From: Acidimicrobiaceae bacterium RAAP-2
Lineage (GTDB): Bacteria > Actinomycetota > Acidimicrobiia > Acidimicrobiales > RAAP-2
DNA: 64,000 bases
Direction of reading: 5' to 3'
Assembly (NCBI GenBank): GCA_001443545.1
Contig: LMAD01000003.1
Span: 1 to 64,000, forward strand
Notes under the pieces: model-generated
What the model saw: only the letters and a program-made list of their open reading frames with translations
What the model was told of the DNA's origin: nothing
Database searches by the model: none
In this document: positions 37,368 through 46,242 of the stretch, one piece after another
Layout of the letters: each line of letters opens with the position of its first letter
Numbering within the stretch: position 1 is the stretch's first letter
Position numbers and translations under genes: made by a program

Positions 37368-37763
37368 ATGAGTGTACCGGGGGACCGCGTGCGTCGCGCC
37401 ACGATACCGCGCGACGAGTGCCTGGGACTGCTGCGTCACGCCGATTTCGCGCGCGTCGTCATCTCGGTGCGGTGCCTGCCCGCGGCCCTGCCGGCCCGCA
37501 TCGCCGTCGTCGACGACCACGAACTGCTGCTCGCTAGCACCGAGGAGGCCGTGGTGCTCGCCGCGCGCCGGGGCGACGTGCTCTCGGTCCAGATCGACGG
37601 GCTCGAGTCCGACGGGGCGACCTGGTCGGTCATGGCCTCGGGGATCGCGGCCATGCCCTCGGGCGAGCCCGCGCTCTCGGGGCCGCTCACCCGAGCGATC
37701 GCCGGGGGCTCCACCCTGATCGCTCTGCCCCTCACCGTCGTCTCGGGCGAGCGGGTCGGGTAG
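37368..37763 (+). CDS. FMN-binding split-barrel (pyridoxamine 5'-phosphate oxidase-like) protein
   Basis: A 131-residue single-domain protein. The order is typical of the PPOX-like family related to nitroimidazole-resistance and F420/FMN proteins: a helix ending RDECLGLLRHADFARVVISV, then PARIAVVDDHELLLAS, then EGD-like GDVLSVQIDGLE and WSVMASGIA. It has no membrane segment. It is the first of four plus-strand genes, ending 29 bases before the histidine kinase, so it is probably in that operon. The substrate is unknown; a redox cofactor role is likely. Confidence 0.78.
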   Translation: MSVPGDRVRRATIPRDECLGLLRHADFARVVISVRCLPAALPARIAVVDDHELLLASTEEAVVLAARRGDVLSVQIDGLESDGATWSVMASGIAAMPSGEPALSGPLTRAIAGGSTLIALPLTVVSGERVG

Positions 37764-37792
37764 TCGCGACCTCCCGTGTGGGAGAATCGGAC

Positions 37793-38929
37793 GTGCCCTT
37801 CCACCGGATCACCGATCCCGCGAGGCTCCACGCGCTGCTCGACGCGATCATGCTGATCGAGATCGACGCCGACCTCTCAGAACTGCTCGCGCTGATCGTG
37901 CGCACCGCCAGTGAGCTCGTCGGCGCGAAGTACGGCGCCCTCGGGGTCGTCGGCAGTGACGGGGTGACCCTCTCGCGTTTCGTGACCTTCGGTGTCGACG
38001 ACGGGACCCGCGAGCGCATCGGCGCCGACCCCCACGGTCGAGGTGTGCTCGGCGAGACGATCCTCGGGGCCGCGCCGGTGCGCGTGGACGACCTCGCGCA
38101 CCACGCGGGCACGGCCGGCTTCCCCGAACACCACCCGGTGATGCACAACTTCCTCGGCGTCCCGGTGACCAGCGGTGACGGCCACGTCTTCGGCAACCTC
38201 TACCTGACCGATCGCGCCGACGGCCAACCCTTCGCCGAGGACGACGAAGTCCTGGTCGAAGCCTTCGGCCGGGCCGCCGGCCTGGTCATCGACCAGGCGA
38301 CCCTGCGCCACCACCTGCGCGAACTCACCTTGAGCGAGGAGCGTGAGCGCCTGGCGCGCGACCTGCACGACACCGTGATCCAGCGGCTCTTCGGGGTCGG
38401 GCTCGCCCTGCAGATCACGCTCGGCTCGGACCTGACCGGGGCCGATCACGACCGGATCAACCGCGCCGTCGACGAGCTCGACACCACGATTCACGAGATC
38501 CGCACCACCATCTTCGAAATCGACCAGGACGACGTGGACGGCGCCAACCTAGCCCAGCGCCTGCGCGCGATGTCCGACGAGGTGGCGATGCGTCTGGGCA
38601 TCAAGGTCACGCTGCGCCTTCCCCTCGAGAGCGACCTGTCGGTCTCGACGCGCTGCGCGCGTCACACCCTCCAGGCGCTACGCGAGGTGCTCTCCAACGT
38701 GGCCCGCCACGCCCACGCCAGCGAAGCCGACGTCGAGATCGCGATCGACGGGACCAATCTCGTGCTGAGCGTGCGCGACAACGGCGTCGGCTTCGCCGTG
38801 CCCGTCGGCCCGGGCCGGGGCCTGCGCAATCTGCGCAGCCGCGCGCGCGAGCTCGGGGGCGATTGCACGATCGATTCGGGACCGGGACGTGGCACACTGG
38901 TGCGATGGACCGCCCACCGACTGGACTGA
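37793..38929 (+). CDS. GAF-domain sensor histidine kinase, DosS/DevS-like
   Basis: A cytoplasmic 378-residue kinase without transmembrane segments. Residues about 28-170 form one GAF domain (ASELVGAKYGALGV, GVLGETILG, FPEHHPVMHNFLGVPV, GNLYLTDRADGQPF). A HisKA_3 dimerisation region follows with phospho-acceptor His192 in RLARDLHDTVIQRLFG, then a HATPase with NVARHAHASEADVEI, RDNGVGF and GRGLRNLRSRA. This is like the mycobacterial hypoxia/NO kinases, which carry two GAF domains. I take the GTG at 37793, which has GGGAGA 6 bases upstream, over the GTG at 37778. Partner regulator follows after one base. Confidence 0.9.
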   Translation: MPFHRITDPARLHALLDAIMLIEIDADLSELLALIVRTASELVGAKYGALGVVGSDGVTLSRFVTFGVDDGTRERIGADPHGRGVLGETILGAAPVRVDDLAHHAGTAGFPEHHPVMHNFLGVPVTSGDGHVFGNLYLTDRADGQPFAEDDEVLVEAFGRAAGLVIDQATLRHHLRELTLSEERERLARDLHDTVIQRLFGVGLALQITLGSDLTGADHDRINRAVDELDTTIHEIRTTIFEIDQDDVDGANLAQRLRAMSDEVAMRLGIKVTLRLPLESDLSVSTRCARHTLQALREVLSNVARHAHASEADVEIAIDGTNLVLSVRDNGVGFAVPVGPGRGLRNLRSRARELGGDCTIDSGPGRGTLVRWTAHRLD

Positions 38930-38930
38930 C

Positions 38931-39575
38931 GTGATCCGGCTCCTGCTGGTGGACGATCACGAGATCGTGCGCCGGGGCCTGCGCGAACTGCTCGAGGCCC
39001 ACGACGACCTGCGGGTCGTGGCCGAGGCCGGGTCGCTCGAAGAGGCCGAAGGCGTCGACGTCGACGCCATCGACGTGGCCGTGCTCGACGTGCGCCTGCC
39101 CGACGGCAGCGGCGTCGACCTCTGTCGGACCCTGCGCGAGCGACGCATCGACCTCGCCTGCCTGATGCTCACCTCCTTCGCCGACAACGAGGCCATGTCG
39201 GCCTCGGTGCTCGCCGGGGCCAAGGGCTACGTCTTGAAGAACGTGCGCGGCGACGACCTGGTGGACTCGATCCGTCGCGTGGCCAACGGTGAGATGCTGC
39301 TCAGCCCCGATCAGATTGAGCGCGCCCGCGAGCGACTGCGGCGCCAGATCACCGAAGACATCCGCCTGGAGAGCCTCAGCCATCAGGAGCGACGCATCCT
39401 CGAACTGCTGAGCGAGGGGCTCTCCAACCGCGAGATCGCCACCGAGATGTTCCTCGCCGAGAAGACGGTGAAGAACTACGTGTCGAACCTCCTGGCCAAG
39501 CTCGGCTTCCAACGGCGCACCGAGGCGGCGCTCTTCGCCCAGCGCTACCACGACCGGGCCCACCCCGAGCCCTAG
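38931..39575 (+). CDS. NarL/LuxR-type response regulator, DosR-like
   Basis: A 214-residue two-component regulator. The receiver has the acidic pair in LLVDDHEIV and the phospho-acceptor Asp in AVLDVRLPDG near residue 54, with LTSFADNEA and GYVLKNV completing the switch residues. The C-terminal LuxR helix-turn-helix is SHQERRILELLSEGLSNREI and the recognition part ATEMFLAEKTVKNYVSNLLAKLG, very like DosR. The GTG lies one base after the kinase stop, so the two are translationally coupled. Confidence 0.92.
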   Translation: MIRLLLVDDHEIVRRGLRELLEAHDDLRVVAEAGSLEEAEGVDVDAIDVAVLDVRLPDGSGVDLCRTLRERRIDLACLMLTSFADNEAMSASVLAGAKGYVLKNVRGDDLVDSIRRVANGEMLLSPDQIERARERLRRQITEDIRLESLSHQERRILELLSEGLSNREIATEMFLAEKTVKNYVSNLLAKLGFQRRTEAALFAQRYHDRAHPEP

Positions 39576-40250
39576 GTGCGCGTCGTCAGCCTGGTGCCCT
39601 CACTGAGCGAGACCCTCGACGCCTGGGGCGTCCCGCCGATCGCGGGGACCCGGTTCTGTGACCTCGCGGGCCGACCGAGCGTCGGGGGGACGAAGAACCC
39701 CGACCTCGAGGCCATCGCGGCGCTCGCCCCGGACCTCGTCGTGCTCGACGAGGAGGAGAACCGTCGCGAGGACTACGAGGCCCTGGCCGAGCGGGGCCTT
39801 CGCGTGCACGCCACGGCCGTGCGCCGTCTCGAGGACCTCGACGACGAGTTGGCCGCGCTGGCCGACGCGGTGGGCCACGTCTGGACCCGCCAGCCACGGC
39901 CCAAGGCGCGAGCGCTCGCGCGTCGCGTCGTGGTACCAATCTGGCGGCGGCCCTGGATCGCGCTCGGTACGCCGACCTACGCGTCGTCCCTGCTCGCCCA
40001 CCTCGGATTCGAGAACGTCATCACCGACCGAGGGGCCTACCCCCACGTCGAGCTGGCCGAGATGGCCGCGTCGCGCGCCGACCTGGTGCTCGCCCCGAGC
40101 GAGCCCTACCCCTTTTCCGAGCGGCACCGCGCCGAGCTCGAAGTCGTGGCCCCGGTGCGCTACGTGGACGGTCGCGACCTCTTCTGGTGGGGGGTGCGCA
40201 CCCCGGCGGCGATGCGGCGCCTAGCGGCCGTGCTCGGGGCCGCGGGCTAG
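39576..40250 (+). CDS. Helical-backbone metal receptor (BtuF-like) protein without signal peptide
   Basis: A 224-residue protein resembling the type-III periplasmic binding fold of cobalamin and iron-chelate receptors: VVSLVPSLSETLDAWG, AIAALAPDLVVLDEEENR, WIALGTPTYASSLLAHLGFENV and DLVLAPSEPYPFSERH. No signal peptide or lipobox is present, and no ABC transporter genes adjoin it, so it is probably cytoplasmic, as in stand-alone actinobacterial homologues. The GTG starts directly after the response-regulator stop with zero spacing. The ligand is unknown; cobalamin or another metal complex is suggested by the family only. Confidence 0.75.
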   Translation: MRVVSLVPSLSETLDAWGVPPIAGTRFCDLAGRPSVGGTKNPDLEAIAALAPDLVVLDEEENRREDYEALAERGLRVHATAVRRLEDLDDELAALADAVGHVWTRQPRPKARALARRVVVPIWRRPWIALGTPTYASSLLAHLGFENVITDRGAYPHVELAEMAASRADLVLAPSEPYPFSERHRAELEVVAPVRYVDGRDLFWWGVRTPAAMRRLAAVLGAAG

Positions 40251-40987
40251 AGGACCGTGAAGACCTCGGGCCCGTCGTCGGTCACCGCGATGGTGTGCTC
40301 GAAGTGGGCCGAGAGCGACCCGTCGGCCGTCATGACGCTCCAGCCGTCCTCGAGCGCGTAGGTGTCGTAGGAACCGACGTTGACCATCGGCTCGACGGCG
40401 AAGACCATGCCGCTCTTGAGCGTCGGCCCGGACGTGCCCGGCCAGTAGTTCGGCACCTGGGGGCTCTCGTGCATCTCCGTGCCGATGGCGTGGCCCACGT
40501 ACTCGCGCACCACGCCGTAGCCGGCCGCTTCGGCGACCCGTTGGACGGCCCGGCCGACCTCGTGGAGCCGGTTGCCGACGACCAGCTGGTCGATGCCGGC
40601 CCAGAGCGAACGCTCGGTCACCTCGATCAGTCGGCGGGCCTGCGCGCTGATCTCGCCCACCCCGGCCGTGTAGGCGGCGTCGCCGTGGTAGCCCTCGACG
40701 ATGGCCCCGCAGTCCACCGAGATGATGTCGCCCTCGACCAGCACCACGTCGCCGGGGATCCCGTGGACGATCATGTCGTTGGGGCTCGTGCAGATGACCG
40801 CGGGAAAGCCGTGGTAGCCGAGGAAGTTGGAACGGGCCTGGCGCTTCTCGAGCACCGCCGCGGCGACCTCGTTGAGTTGGGCCGTGGTCACGCCCGGGCG
40901 GATCGCGGCGCGCGTGGCCTCGTGGATCTCGGCCACGACGCGTCCGGCCTTGCGCATCTTGGCCAGCTCGTCGGGCGAACGCCTCAC
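40247..40987 (-). CDS. map: Methionine aminopeptidase, type I
   Basis: It removes the N-terminal methionine from new proteins. The 246-residue M24 fold has the five metal ligands in the expected segments: SVDCGAIVEGYHGDAA (two Asp), GHAIGTEMHESP (His), FAVEPMVN (Glu) and a final glutamate-like AHFEHTIAV. The GTG overlaps adk by 4 bases. Its 3' end overlaps the metal-receptor gene tail-to-tail by 4 bases. In most bacteria infA comes next; here 3 kb of plus-strand genes intervene. Confidence 0.97.
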   Translation of the reverse strand: MRRSPDELAKMRKAGRVVAEIHEATRAAIRPGVTTAQLNEVAAAVLEKRQARSNFLGYHGFPAVICTSPNDMIVHGIPGDVVLVEGDIISVDCGAIVEGYHGDAAYTAGVGEISAQARRLIEVTERSLWAGIDQLVVGNRLHEVGRAVQRVAEAAGYGVVREYVGHAIGTEMHESPQVPNYWPGTSGPTLKSGMVFAVEPMVNVGSYDTYALEDGWSVMTADGSLSAHFEHTIAVTDDGPEVFTVL

Positions 40988-41640
40988 GACGCGAACCGTT
41001 CGTCGATCACCGCGACGATGGCGGCCGTGACCTCGTCGGGGGCGCGAGCGCCGTCGACGCTCACCAACAGGTCTCGATCACGATAGAAGTCGAGCAGCGG
41101 CGCCGTGTCACGCTCGTAGGCCTCGAGCCGACTGCGGATCGCTTCGGGCCGGTCGTCGGCGCGCTGGACCACGCTGCCCCCGCAGACCGAGCAGCGGCCC
41201 GAGACGGCTTCGGGGTCGGTGTCGGTGTAGATCGCCCCGCACTCGACGCAGACGCGACGGGCCGAGAGTCGCTGGGCCACCAGCTCGACGGGCACGTCGA
41301 GGTTCACGCAGAGTTTGACGCCGTCCTCGCCGAGGATGGTCTCGAGCGCCTCGGCCTGGGCGAAGGTGCGCGGAAAGCCGTCGAGCAGGGCACCGGCGGC
41401 CGCGTCGGATTGGGCGAAACGCTCCTCGACCAATCGGTTCACCAGGTCGTCCGAGACGAGCTCGCCGGCCTCGAGCACGGCGGCGACGTCGCGACCGACC
41501 GGCGTACCAGCCTTCACGGCCGCGCGCAGCATGTCCCCGGTCGACACGTGGGGAATCGAGTACCGTTCGGCCAGCCGCTTGCACTGGGTGCCCTTTCCGG
41601 CTCCCTGTTTACCCAGGACGACGAGGATTAGTCGGCCCAT
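40984..41640 (-). CDS. adk: Adenylate kinase
   Basis: It interconverts ATP + AMP and 2 ADP. The 218-residue protein has the P-loop VVLGKQGAGKGTQCKRLAERY (Gly replaced by Gln-Gly in LGKQGAGKGT), STGDMLRAAV for AMP binding and LLDGFPRTFAQAE. The LID domain carries a zinc-binding tetracysteine, CVECG and CSVCGG, as in Gram-positive and some actinobacterial enzymes. Start is the ATG two bases after secY; the longer open frame is secY in another frame. Confidence 0.97.
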   Translation of the reverse strand: MGRLILVVLGKQGAGKGTQCKRLAERYSIPHVSTGDMLRAAVKAGTPVGRDVAAVLEAGELVSDDLVNRLVEERFAQSDAAAGALLDGFPRTFAQAEALETILGEDGVKLCVNLDVPVELVAQRLSARRVCVECGAIYTDTDPEAVSGRCSVCGGSVVQRADDRPEAIRSRLEAYERDTAPLLDFYRDRDLLVSVDGARAPDEVTAAIVAVIDERFAS

Positions 41641-41642
41641 GA

Positions 41643-42932
41643 TCAGCGCTTGAGGAATCCCTCGTAGTTGCGCATCATCAGCTGGCTGTCGATCTGGCGC
41701 ATCGTCTCGAGCGCGACGCCCACCGCGATCAGCAAGGTGACGCCGTAGTACGGGAAGCGGTTGATGTTCCACAACGCCATCAGAATCGCGGGCACCACCG
41801 CGACGCCGGCGAGGAAGACCGCGCCGACCGTGGTGATGCGCGAGAGCATCTTGGCGAAGTACTTCTCGGTCGGCAGTCCCGGACGGATGCCTGGCACGAA
41901 GCCGCCCTGCTGGCGCAGCAACTCGGCCTGCTGGTGCGGCTCGAAGGCGATGTACACGTAGAAGAACGTGAAGGCCAGGATCAGCACGAAGTCCGAGATG
42001 ATGTAGACGAAGTTGGTGGGCTGAAGTGAGGAGTTCACGAAGTGCTGGAAGCCCGTCCACGGCACGATGTTGGACAACAGGACCGGGATGTAGAGCACCG
42101 ACGAGGCGAAGATGATCGGGATCACGCCGGACTGGTTGACCTTCAAGGGGATGTACGTCGAGTTCCCGCCCATCTCCTTGCGCCCGACGACCCGTCGGGC
42201 GAAGGTCACCGGGATCCGTCGCTGGCCGTTGTCCATGAAGACGATGAGCACCAGCAGCGCGATCGAGACCACCACCATCGTGTAGAACTTGACCGGTCCG
42301 CCTTCGGCGTAGACGGCCCGTCCGCCCGAGGGCAGACCAGCGACCACGTTGGCGAAGATCAAGAGGCTCATGCCCTGGCCGACCCCGCGTTGGGTGATCA
42401 GCTCGGCGAGCCACATCACGAAGGCCGTACCGGCGGTCATGATCGCCACCATGAAGAGGCCGAGCCAGACGGTGAACCGGGGAATCAGGTCGATGTTGAA
42501 GCCGAGGAGTGCCTGGTCGTGGCCGTGGAAGGCGTAGATCAGCCCCGTCGACTGCAGCAGGGCCAGGCCGATCGTCAGGTACCGCGTCGTCTGGGTGATC
42601 CGCTTCTCACCGACCGCGCCCTGGTCGCGCCACTCGGTCAACTTGGGGATGACCGTCGTGAGCAACTGGATCACGATCGAGCTCGTGATGTAGGGCATGA
42701 CCCCGAGTCCGAAGACCGCGAGGCGGGTGAGAGCCCCGCCGCTGAACAGGTTCAAGAACCCGAGGACGCCACTGGCGCCGGCCTTGGTCTGTAGCACTTG
42801 GACCTGGGACCAACTGACCCCGGGGATGGGGAGGTTGGCGCCTAACTGGTAGAGGCAGATGATCGCGATGGTGAAGATGACCTTGTTGCGAAGGTCCGGT
42901 ACGCGAAAGATGTTCCCGAGTCGACGCAGCAC
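41643..42932 (-). CDS. secY: Preprotein translocase channel subunit SecY
   Basis: The ten-helix core of the Sec translocon. The 429-residue protein starts MLRRLGNIFRVPDLRNKVIFT and has the plug region GALTRLAVFGLGVMPYITSSI, TEWRDQGAVGEKRI, and the cytoplasmic loops contacting SecA and ribosome (GRKEMGGNSTYIPLKVNQSG, RQQGGFVPGIRPG). It is in the spc operon between rplO and adk. Confidence 0.98.
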   Translation of the reverse strand: MLRRLGNIFRVPDLRNKVIFTIAIICLYQLGANLPIPGVSWSQVQVLQTKAGASGVLGFLNLFSGGALTRLAVFGLGVMPYITSSIVIQLLTTVIPKLTEWRDQGAVGEKRITQTTRYLTIGLALLQSTGLIYAFHGHDQALLGFNIDLIPRFTVWLGLFMVAIMTAGTAFVMWLAELITQRGVGQGMSLLIFANVVAGLPSGGRAVYAEGGPVKFYTMVVVSIALLVLIVFMDNGQRRIPVTFARRVVGRKEMGGNSTYIPLKVNQSGVIPIIFASSVLYIPVLLSNIVPWTGFQHFVNSSLQPTNFVYIISDFVLILAFTFFYVYIAFEPHQQAELLRQQGGFVPGIRPGLPTEKYFAKMLSRITTVGAVFLAGVAVVPAILMALWNINRFPYYGVTLLIAVGVALETMRQIDSQLMMRNYEGFLKR

Positions 42933-42941
42933 GGCGACGCC

Positions 42942-43427
42942 CTAGCGGTTCTGGTGCTGGTTGCCGGACGCCGGTGGACGCACCGCGAATGGCTTGTCCA
43001 AGACCGTGACGCTGCCGCCGGCGGCCTCGATGGCGCTGCGCGCCGACGCCGAGAACCCGTGCGCCGAGACCGAGACCGCACCTGCGAGCGAGCCACGGCC
43101 GAGCACCTTGACCAGGTCATGCTTGCGCACGAGGCCGTTGGCCACGAGCACTTCGGGCGTGATCACGGCGGCCCCGAGCGCGGTGATCGCGTCGAGGTTG
43201 ACCGGCGTGTACTCCACGCGGAAGGGGTTCGTGAAACCCTTCAGCTTCGGGATGCGCTGCATCAGGGGCAGCTGGCCACCCTCGAAGCCGGCGGGAATCT
43301 GGCGGCGGGCCTTCTGACCCTTGGTGCCACGGCCGGCGGTCTTGCCACCGTGTCCACCGATACCGCGACCGACGATCTTCTTGCGATGCTTGGAGCCCGC
43401 GGGGGCCTTGAGATCGTGCAACTTCAT
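42942..43427 (-). CDS. rplO: 50S ribosomal protein L15
   Basis: A 161-residue L15. The glycine/lysine-rich N-terminus is HDLKAPAGSKHRKKIVGRGIGG and GTKGQKARR, followed by GFEGGQLPLMQRIPKLKGF. The start overlaps rpmD by 4 bases. A C-terminal stretch of about 15 residues (PPASGNQHQNR) is longer than usual. Confidence 0.97.
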   Translation of the reverse strand: MKLHDLKAPAGSKHRKKIVGRGIGGHGGKTAGRGTKGQKARRQIPAGFEGGQLPLMQRIPKLKGFTNPFRVEYTPVNLDAITALGAAVITPEVLVANGLVRKHDLVKVLGRGSLAGAVSVSAHGFSASARSAIEAAGGSVTVLDKPFAVRPPASGNQHQNR

Positions 43428-43609
43428 TCAGCCACCTCTTCCACGGTGATCAGGTGCGGCACCCGGGCGATCATCCCGTGAATCTCGGGACGGTCGGGGA
43501 GCACGTTGGACTGGCCGATGCCGCGCAGCCCGAGCGCGCGCAGCGTGCCGCGGTGCTTGGGCTTGGTGGCGATCGACGAACGGACTTGGGTCACCTTCAA
43601 CTTAGCCAT
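43424..43609 (-). CDS. rpmD: 50S ribosomal protein L30
   Basis: A 61-residue L30, [20 protein letters not shown] then [20 protein letters not shown], the standard fold. The ATG at 43607-43609 overlaps the end of rpsE by 8 bases; the longer frame begins within rpsE. Confidence 0.97.
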   Translation of the reverse strand: MAKLKVTQVRSSIATKPKHRGTLRALGLRGIGQSNVLPDRPEIHGMIARVPHLITVEEVAE

Positions 43610-44159
43610 GAGTCGTCTCCGTCTTGAACAGGTCACCCTCACGCTGACGCTCGCGGTAGGCCCGCAACGTTCCCGACGGGATGACCTCGTCGAGGGCGCG
43701 ACCGCGCTGGGAGGCGATGAGCTCGGGGCGACGCAACTGCTTGAGCCCCTCGATCGTCGCGTGGGCGACGTTGATGCCGTTGGACGAACCCAACGACTTG
43801 GCGATGATGTCCTTGACGCCGGCCATCTCGAGGATGGCCCGCGCGGCCCCGCCGGCGATGACCCCGGTACCGGGTGCGGCGGGCTTCATCAGCACCCGAC
43901 CAGCCCCGGAGTTGCCGATCACCGGGTAGACGATCGTCGAACCGGCCAGGGGCACCTCGAAGATGTTCTTGCGAGCCTCTTCGAGACCCTTCTGCACGGC
44001 CAACCCGGCCTCCTTGGCCTTGCCGTATCCGAGACCGACGTGGCCGTTGCCGTCACCGATCACCATCAGCGCGGTGAAGGAGAACCGACGACCACCCTTG
44101 ACGACCTTGGAGACGCGATTGACCTTGATGGTCCGCTCTTCGTACTGTTCCAGATCCAT
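43602..44159 (-). CDS. rpsE: 30S ribosomal protein S5
   Basis: A 185-residue S5, involved in decoding accuracy and mRNA unwinding at the entry. It has [51 protein letters not shown] and the [15 protein letters not shown] loop. One-base overlap with rplR. Confidence 0.98.
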   Translation of the reverse strand: MDLEQYEERTIKVNRVSKVVKGGRRFSFTALMVIGDGNGHVGLGYGKAKEAGLAVQKGLEEARKNIFEVPLAGSTIVYPVIGNSGAGRVLMKPAAPGTGVIAGGAARAILEMAGVKDIIAKSLGSSNGINVAHATIEGLKQLRRPELIASQRGRALDEVIPSGTLRAYRERQREGDLFKTETTHG

Positions 44160-44515
44160 TAGAACTCCAGTCCGGCCTGACGCAGCGCGTCGGCGAAGGC
44201 GGCGACCCGCCCGTGGTAGTCGAATCCACCACGGTCGAAGACCACGGTGGTGATGTTGGCGGCCTGGGCGCGCTCGGCGAGCACCGCCGCGACGGCCTTG
44301 GCGCCCTCGACGTTGCCACCCGAGACCGTGCGCAACGAGGCCTCGACCGACGAGGCCGCGGCCAGGGTCCGACCGCTCCCGTCGTCGATGATCTGGGCCG
44401 AGATGTGCCGATTAGTGCGGCTCACCGCGACGCGCGGGCGCTCGGCCGTACCGGCCAGGTGCTTGCGCAGCCGACGGTGGCGCCGTTGGCGAAGTTCACG
44501 AGTCGTACGAGCCAT
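44159..44515 (-). CDS. rplR: 50S ribosomal protein L18
   Basis: A 118-residue L18, the 5S rRNA-binding protein. It contains the arginine-rich start [43 protein letters not shown] and the C-terminal [20 protein letters not shown], all typical. One-base overlaps with its neighbours on both sides. Confidence 0.98.
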   Translation of the reverse strand: MARTTRELRQRRHRRLRKHLAGTAERPRVAVSRTNRHISAQIIDDGSGRTLAAASSVEASLRTVSGGNVEGAKAVAAVLAERAQAANITTVVFDRGGFDYHGRVAAFADALRQAGLEF

Positions 44516-45054
44516 TACTTGGCCGCCTTTCCAGCCTTGCGCAGTACCTTCTCACCGAGGTAGCGCACACCCTTGCCCTTGTAGGGCTCGGGCTTACGAA
44601 TCTTGCGGATGGTCGCGGCCACCTGGCCGACGACCTCCTTGTCGGCGCCCTTGACGACCACGCGGGTCGGCGAGGGGACCTCGAAGGTCACGCCCGCGGG
44701 GGCGGTGAACTTGACGGGGTGGCTAAAGCCGAGCGACAGGTCCAGGGCGTCCGAACCCGCGGCGGCGGCGCGGTAGCCGACGCCGATGATCTCGAGCTCC
44801 TTGGTCCAGCCCGTCGTCACGCCGACCACCATGTTGGCGACCAGCGTGCGGGTCAGCCCGTGCAGCGCGCGGTACTGGGTCTCGTCGTTGCGCCGCTCGA
44901 CGGCGAGCACGTCGCCCTCGCGGGTGATCGTGATCCCGTCGGGCAGGGAACGCGACATCGTCCCGTTGGGCCCGGCGACCGTCACCACGCTGTCGACCAC
45001 GTCGACGGTAACCGTCGAGGGGACCGTGATCGGGTTACGACCGATGCGCGACAT
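44515..45054 (-). CDS. rplF: 50S ribosomal protein L6
   Basis: A 179-residue L6 with the two repeated domains. It begins [19 protein letters not shown] and has [33 protein letters not shown] and the C-terminal [20 protein letters not shown] segment near the factor-binding site. Confidence 0.98.
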   Translation of the reverse strand: MSRIGRNPITVPSTVTVDVVDSVVTVAGPNGTMSRSLPDGITITREGDVLAVERRNDETQYRALHGLTRTLVANMVVGVTTGWTKELEIIGVGYRAAAAGSDALDLSLGFSHPVKFTAPAGVTFEVPSPTRVVVKGADKEVVGQVAATIRKIRKPEPYKGKGVRYLGEKVLRKAGKAAK

Positions 45055-45083
45055 GTGCTTCCTCCTGGTGATTCACGGGCTGG

Positions 45084-45488
45084 TTACCAGACATAACACA
45101 GCACCTCGCCGCCCAACTTGGCCTTGCGGGCCTCCCGGTCGGTCATGAGACCGTGGCTCGTCGAGACGACGGCCACCCCCACGCCACCGAGCACCTTGGG
45201 CATTTGGTCGGACTTCTTGTAGATACGCAGACCGGGCTTGGAGACGCGCTTCAGGCCCACGATGGTCTTCTTGCGGTCGGCTGAGTACTTCAGCTCGATG
45301 CGCAGGGTTGCCCCGGGCTTGCCTTCGGTACGGGTCACCGTGAAGCTGGAGATGAAGCCCTCGCGTTGCAGCAACGTGGCGAGATTCTCCTTCAGCTTCG
45401 AGCTCGGCATTGAGACGTGGTCGAACATGGCCGCGTTCGCGTTGCGAATACGCGTGAGCATGTCGGCGATCGGGTCAGTCATCGTCAT
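45084..45488 (-). CDS. rpsH: 30S ribosomal protein S8
   Basis: A 134-residue S8, a central-domain 16S rRNA binder and, in other bacteria, the translational repressor of the spc operon. It reads [40 protein letters not shown] and ends [20 protein letters not shown] second in-frame ATG two codons in is also possible as the start. Confidence 0.98.
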   Translation of the reverse strand: MTMTDPIADMLTRIRNANAAMFDHVSMPSSKLKENLATLLQREGFISSFTVTRTEGKPGATLRIELKYSADRKKTIVGLKRVSKPGLRIYKKSDQMPKVLGGVGVAVVSTSHGLMTDREARKAKLGGEVLCYVW

Positions 45489-45496
45489 GAGTTCTC

Positions 45497-45682
45497 CTAC
45501 CAGCTCGCCTTGGTGACGCCCGGCACTTCACCCGCGTGCACCATTTGGCGCAGACAGATGCGGCAGAGCCCGAACTTGCGGTACACCGAGCGGGGCCGGC
45601 CGCACCGCTCGCAGCGCGTGTAGGCGCGCGTCGAGAACTTGGGGGTCTGCTGCTGCTTGATTCGAAGCGACTTCTTCGCCAT
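45497..45682 (-). CDS. rpsN: 30S ribosomal protein S14, zinc-binding type
   Basis: A 61-residue S14 of the short C-plus type (also called rpsZ). It has the tetracysteine pattern [20 protein letters not shown], followed by [18 protein letters not shown]. The ATG at 45680-45682 is two bases after rplE. Confidence 0.97.
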   Translation of the reverse strand: MAKKSLRIKQQQTPKFSTRAYTRCERCGRPRSVYRKFGLCRICLRQMVHAGEVPGVTKASW

Positions 45683-45684
45683 GT

Positions 45685-46242
45685 CTATCGAGTCTCCTGC
45701 TTGAAGGGGAAGCCGTAGGCGCGCAAGAACGCGCGACCCTGCTCGTCGGTCGCGGCCGTGGTGACGATCGTGATGTCGAAACCACGTGGCGTATCGATCT
45801 TGTCGTAGTCGATCTCGGGGAAGATCAACTGGTCGTTGATGCCAAAGGTGTAGTTCCCGTGCCCGTCGAAGGACTTGGGCGACAGACCGCGGAAGTCGCG
45901 GATACGCGGGATGGCCAGGCTGATGAGCCGGTCGAAGAACTCCCACGCCCGATCACCGCGCAGGGTGACCTTGACCCCGATGGGCTGGGTCTCACGGAGC
46001 TTGAAGCTCGCGATCGACTTCTTGGCCCGGGTCACGATCGGCTTCTGGCCCGTGATGAGCTCGAGGTCGCGCTGGGCGCCCTCGAGCAGTGACGCCTGCT
46101 GGGTTGCCCGCCCGACGCCCGAGTTCAGGACGATCTTCTCGAGTCGAGGGACCTGCATGACGTTGGCCAGACCGAGTTCGGTCTGCAGCGCCGCGCGGAT
46201 CTCCTCGTCGTAGCGGGTCTTGAGACGTGGACGTACGCTCAC
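45685..46242 (-). CDS. rplE: 50S ribosomal protein L5
   Basis: A 185-residue L5, a 5S rRNA binder contacting P-site tRNA. It contains [62 protein letters not shown] and [22 protein letters not shown]. The GTG at 46242 overlaps the rplX stop by 4 bases and has GGAGG 6 bases upstream, which favours it over the in-frame GTG at 46257. Confidence 0.98.
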   Translation of the reverse strand: MSVRPRLKTRYDEEIRAALQTELGLANVMQVPRLEKIVLNSGVGRATQQASLLEGAQRDLELITGQKPIVTRAKKSIASFKLRETQPIGVKVTLRGDRAWEFFDRLISLAIPRIRDFRGLSPKSFDGHGNYTFGINDQLIFPEIDYDKIDTPRGFDITIVTTAATDEQGRAFLRAYGFPFKQETR

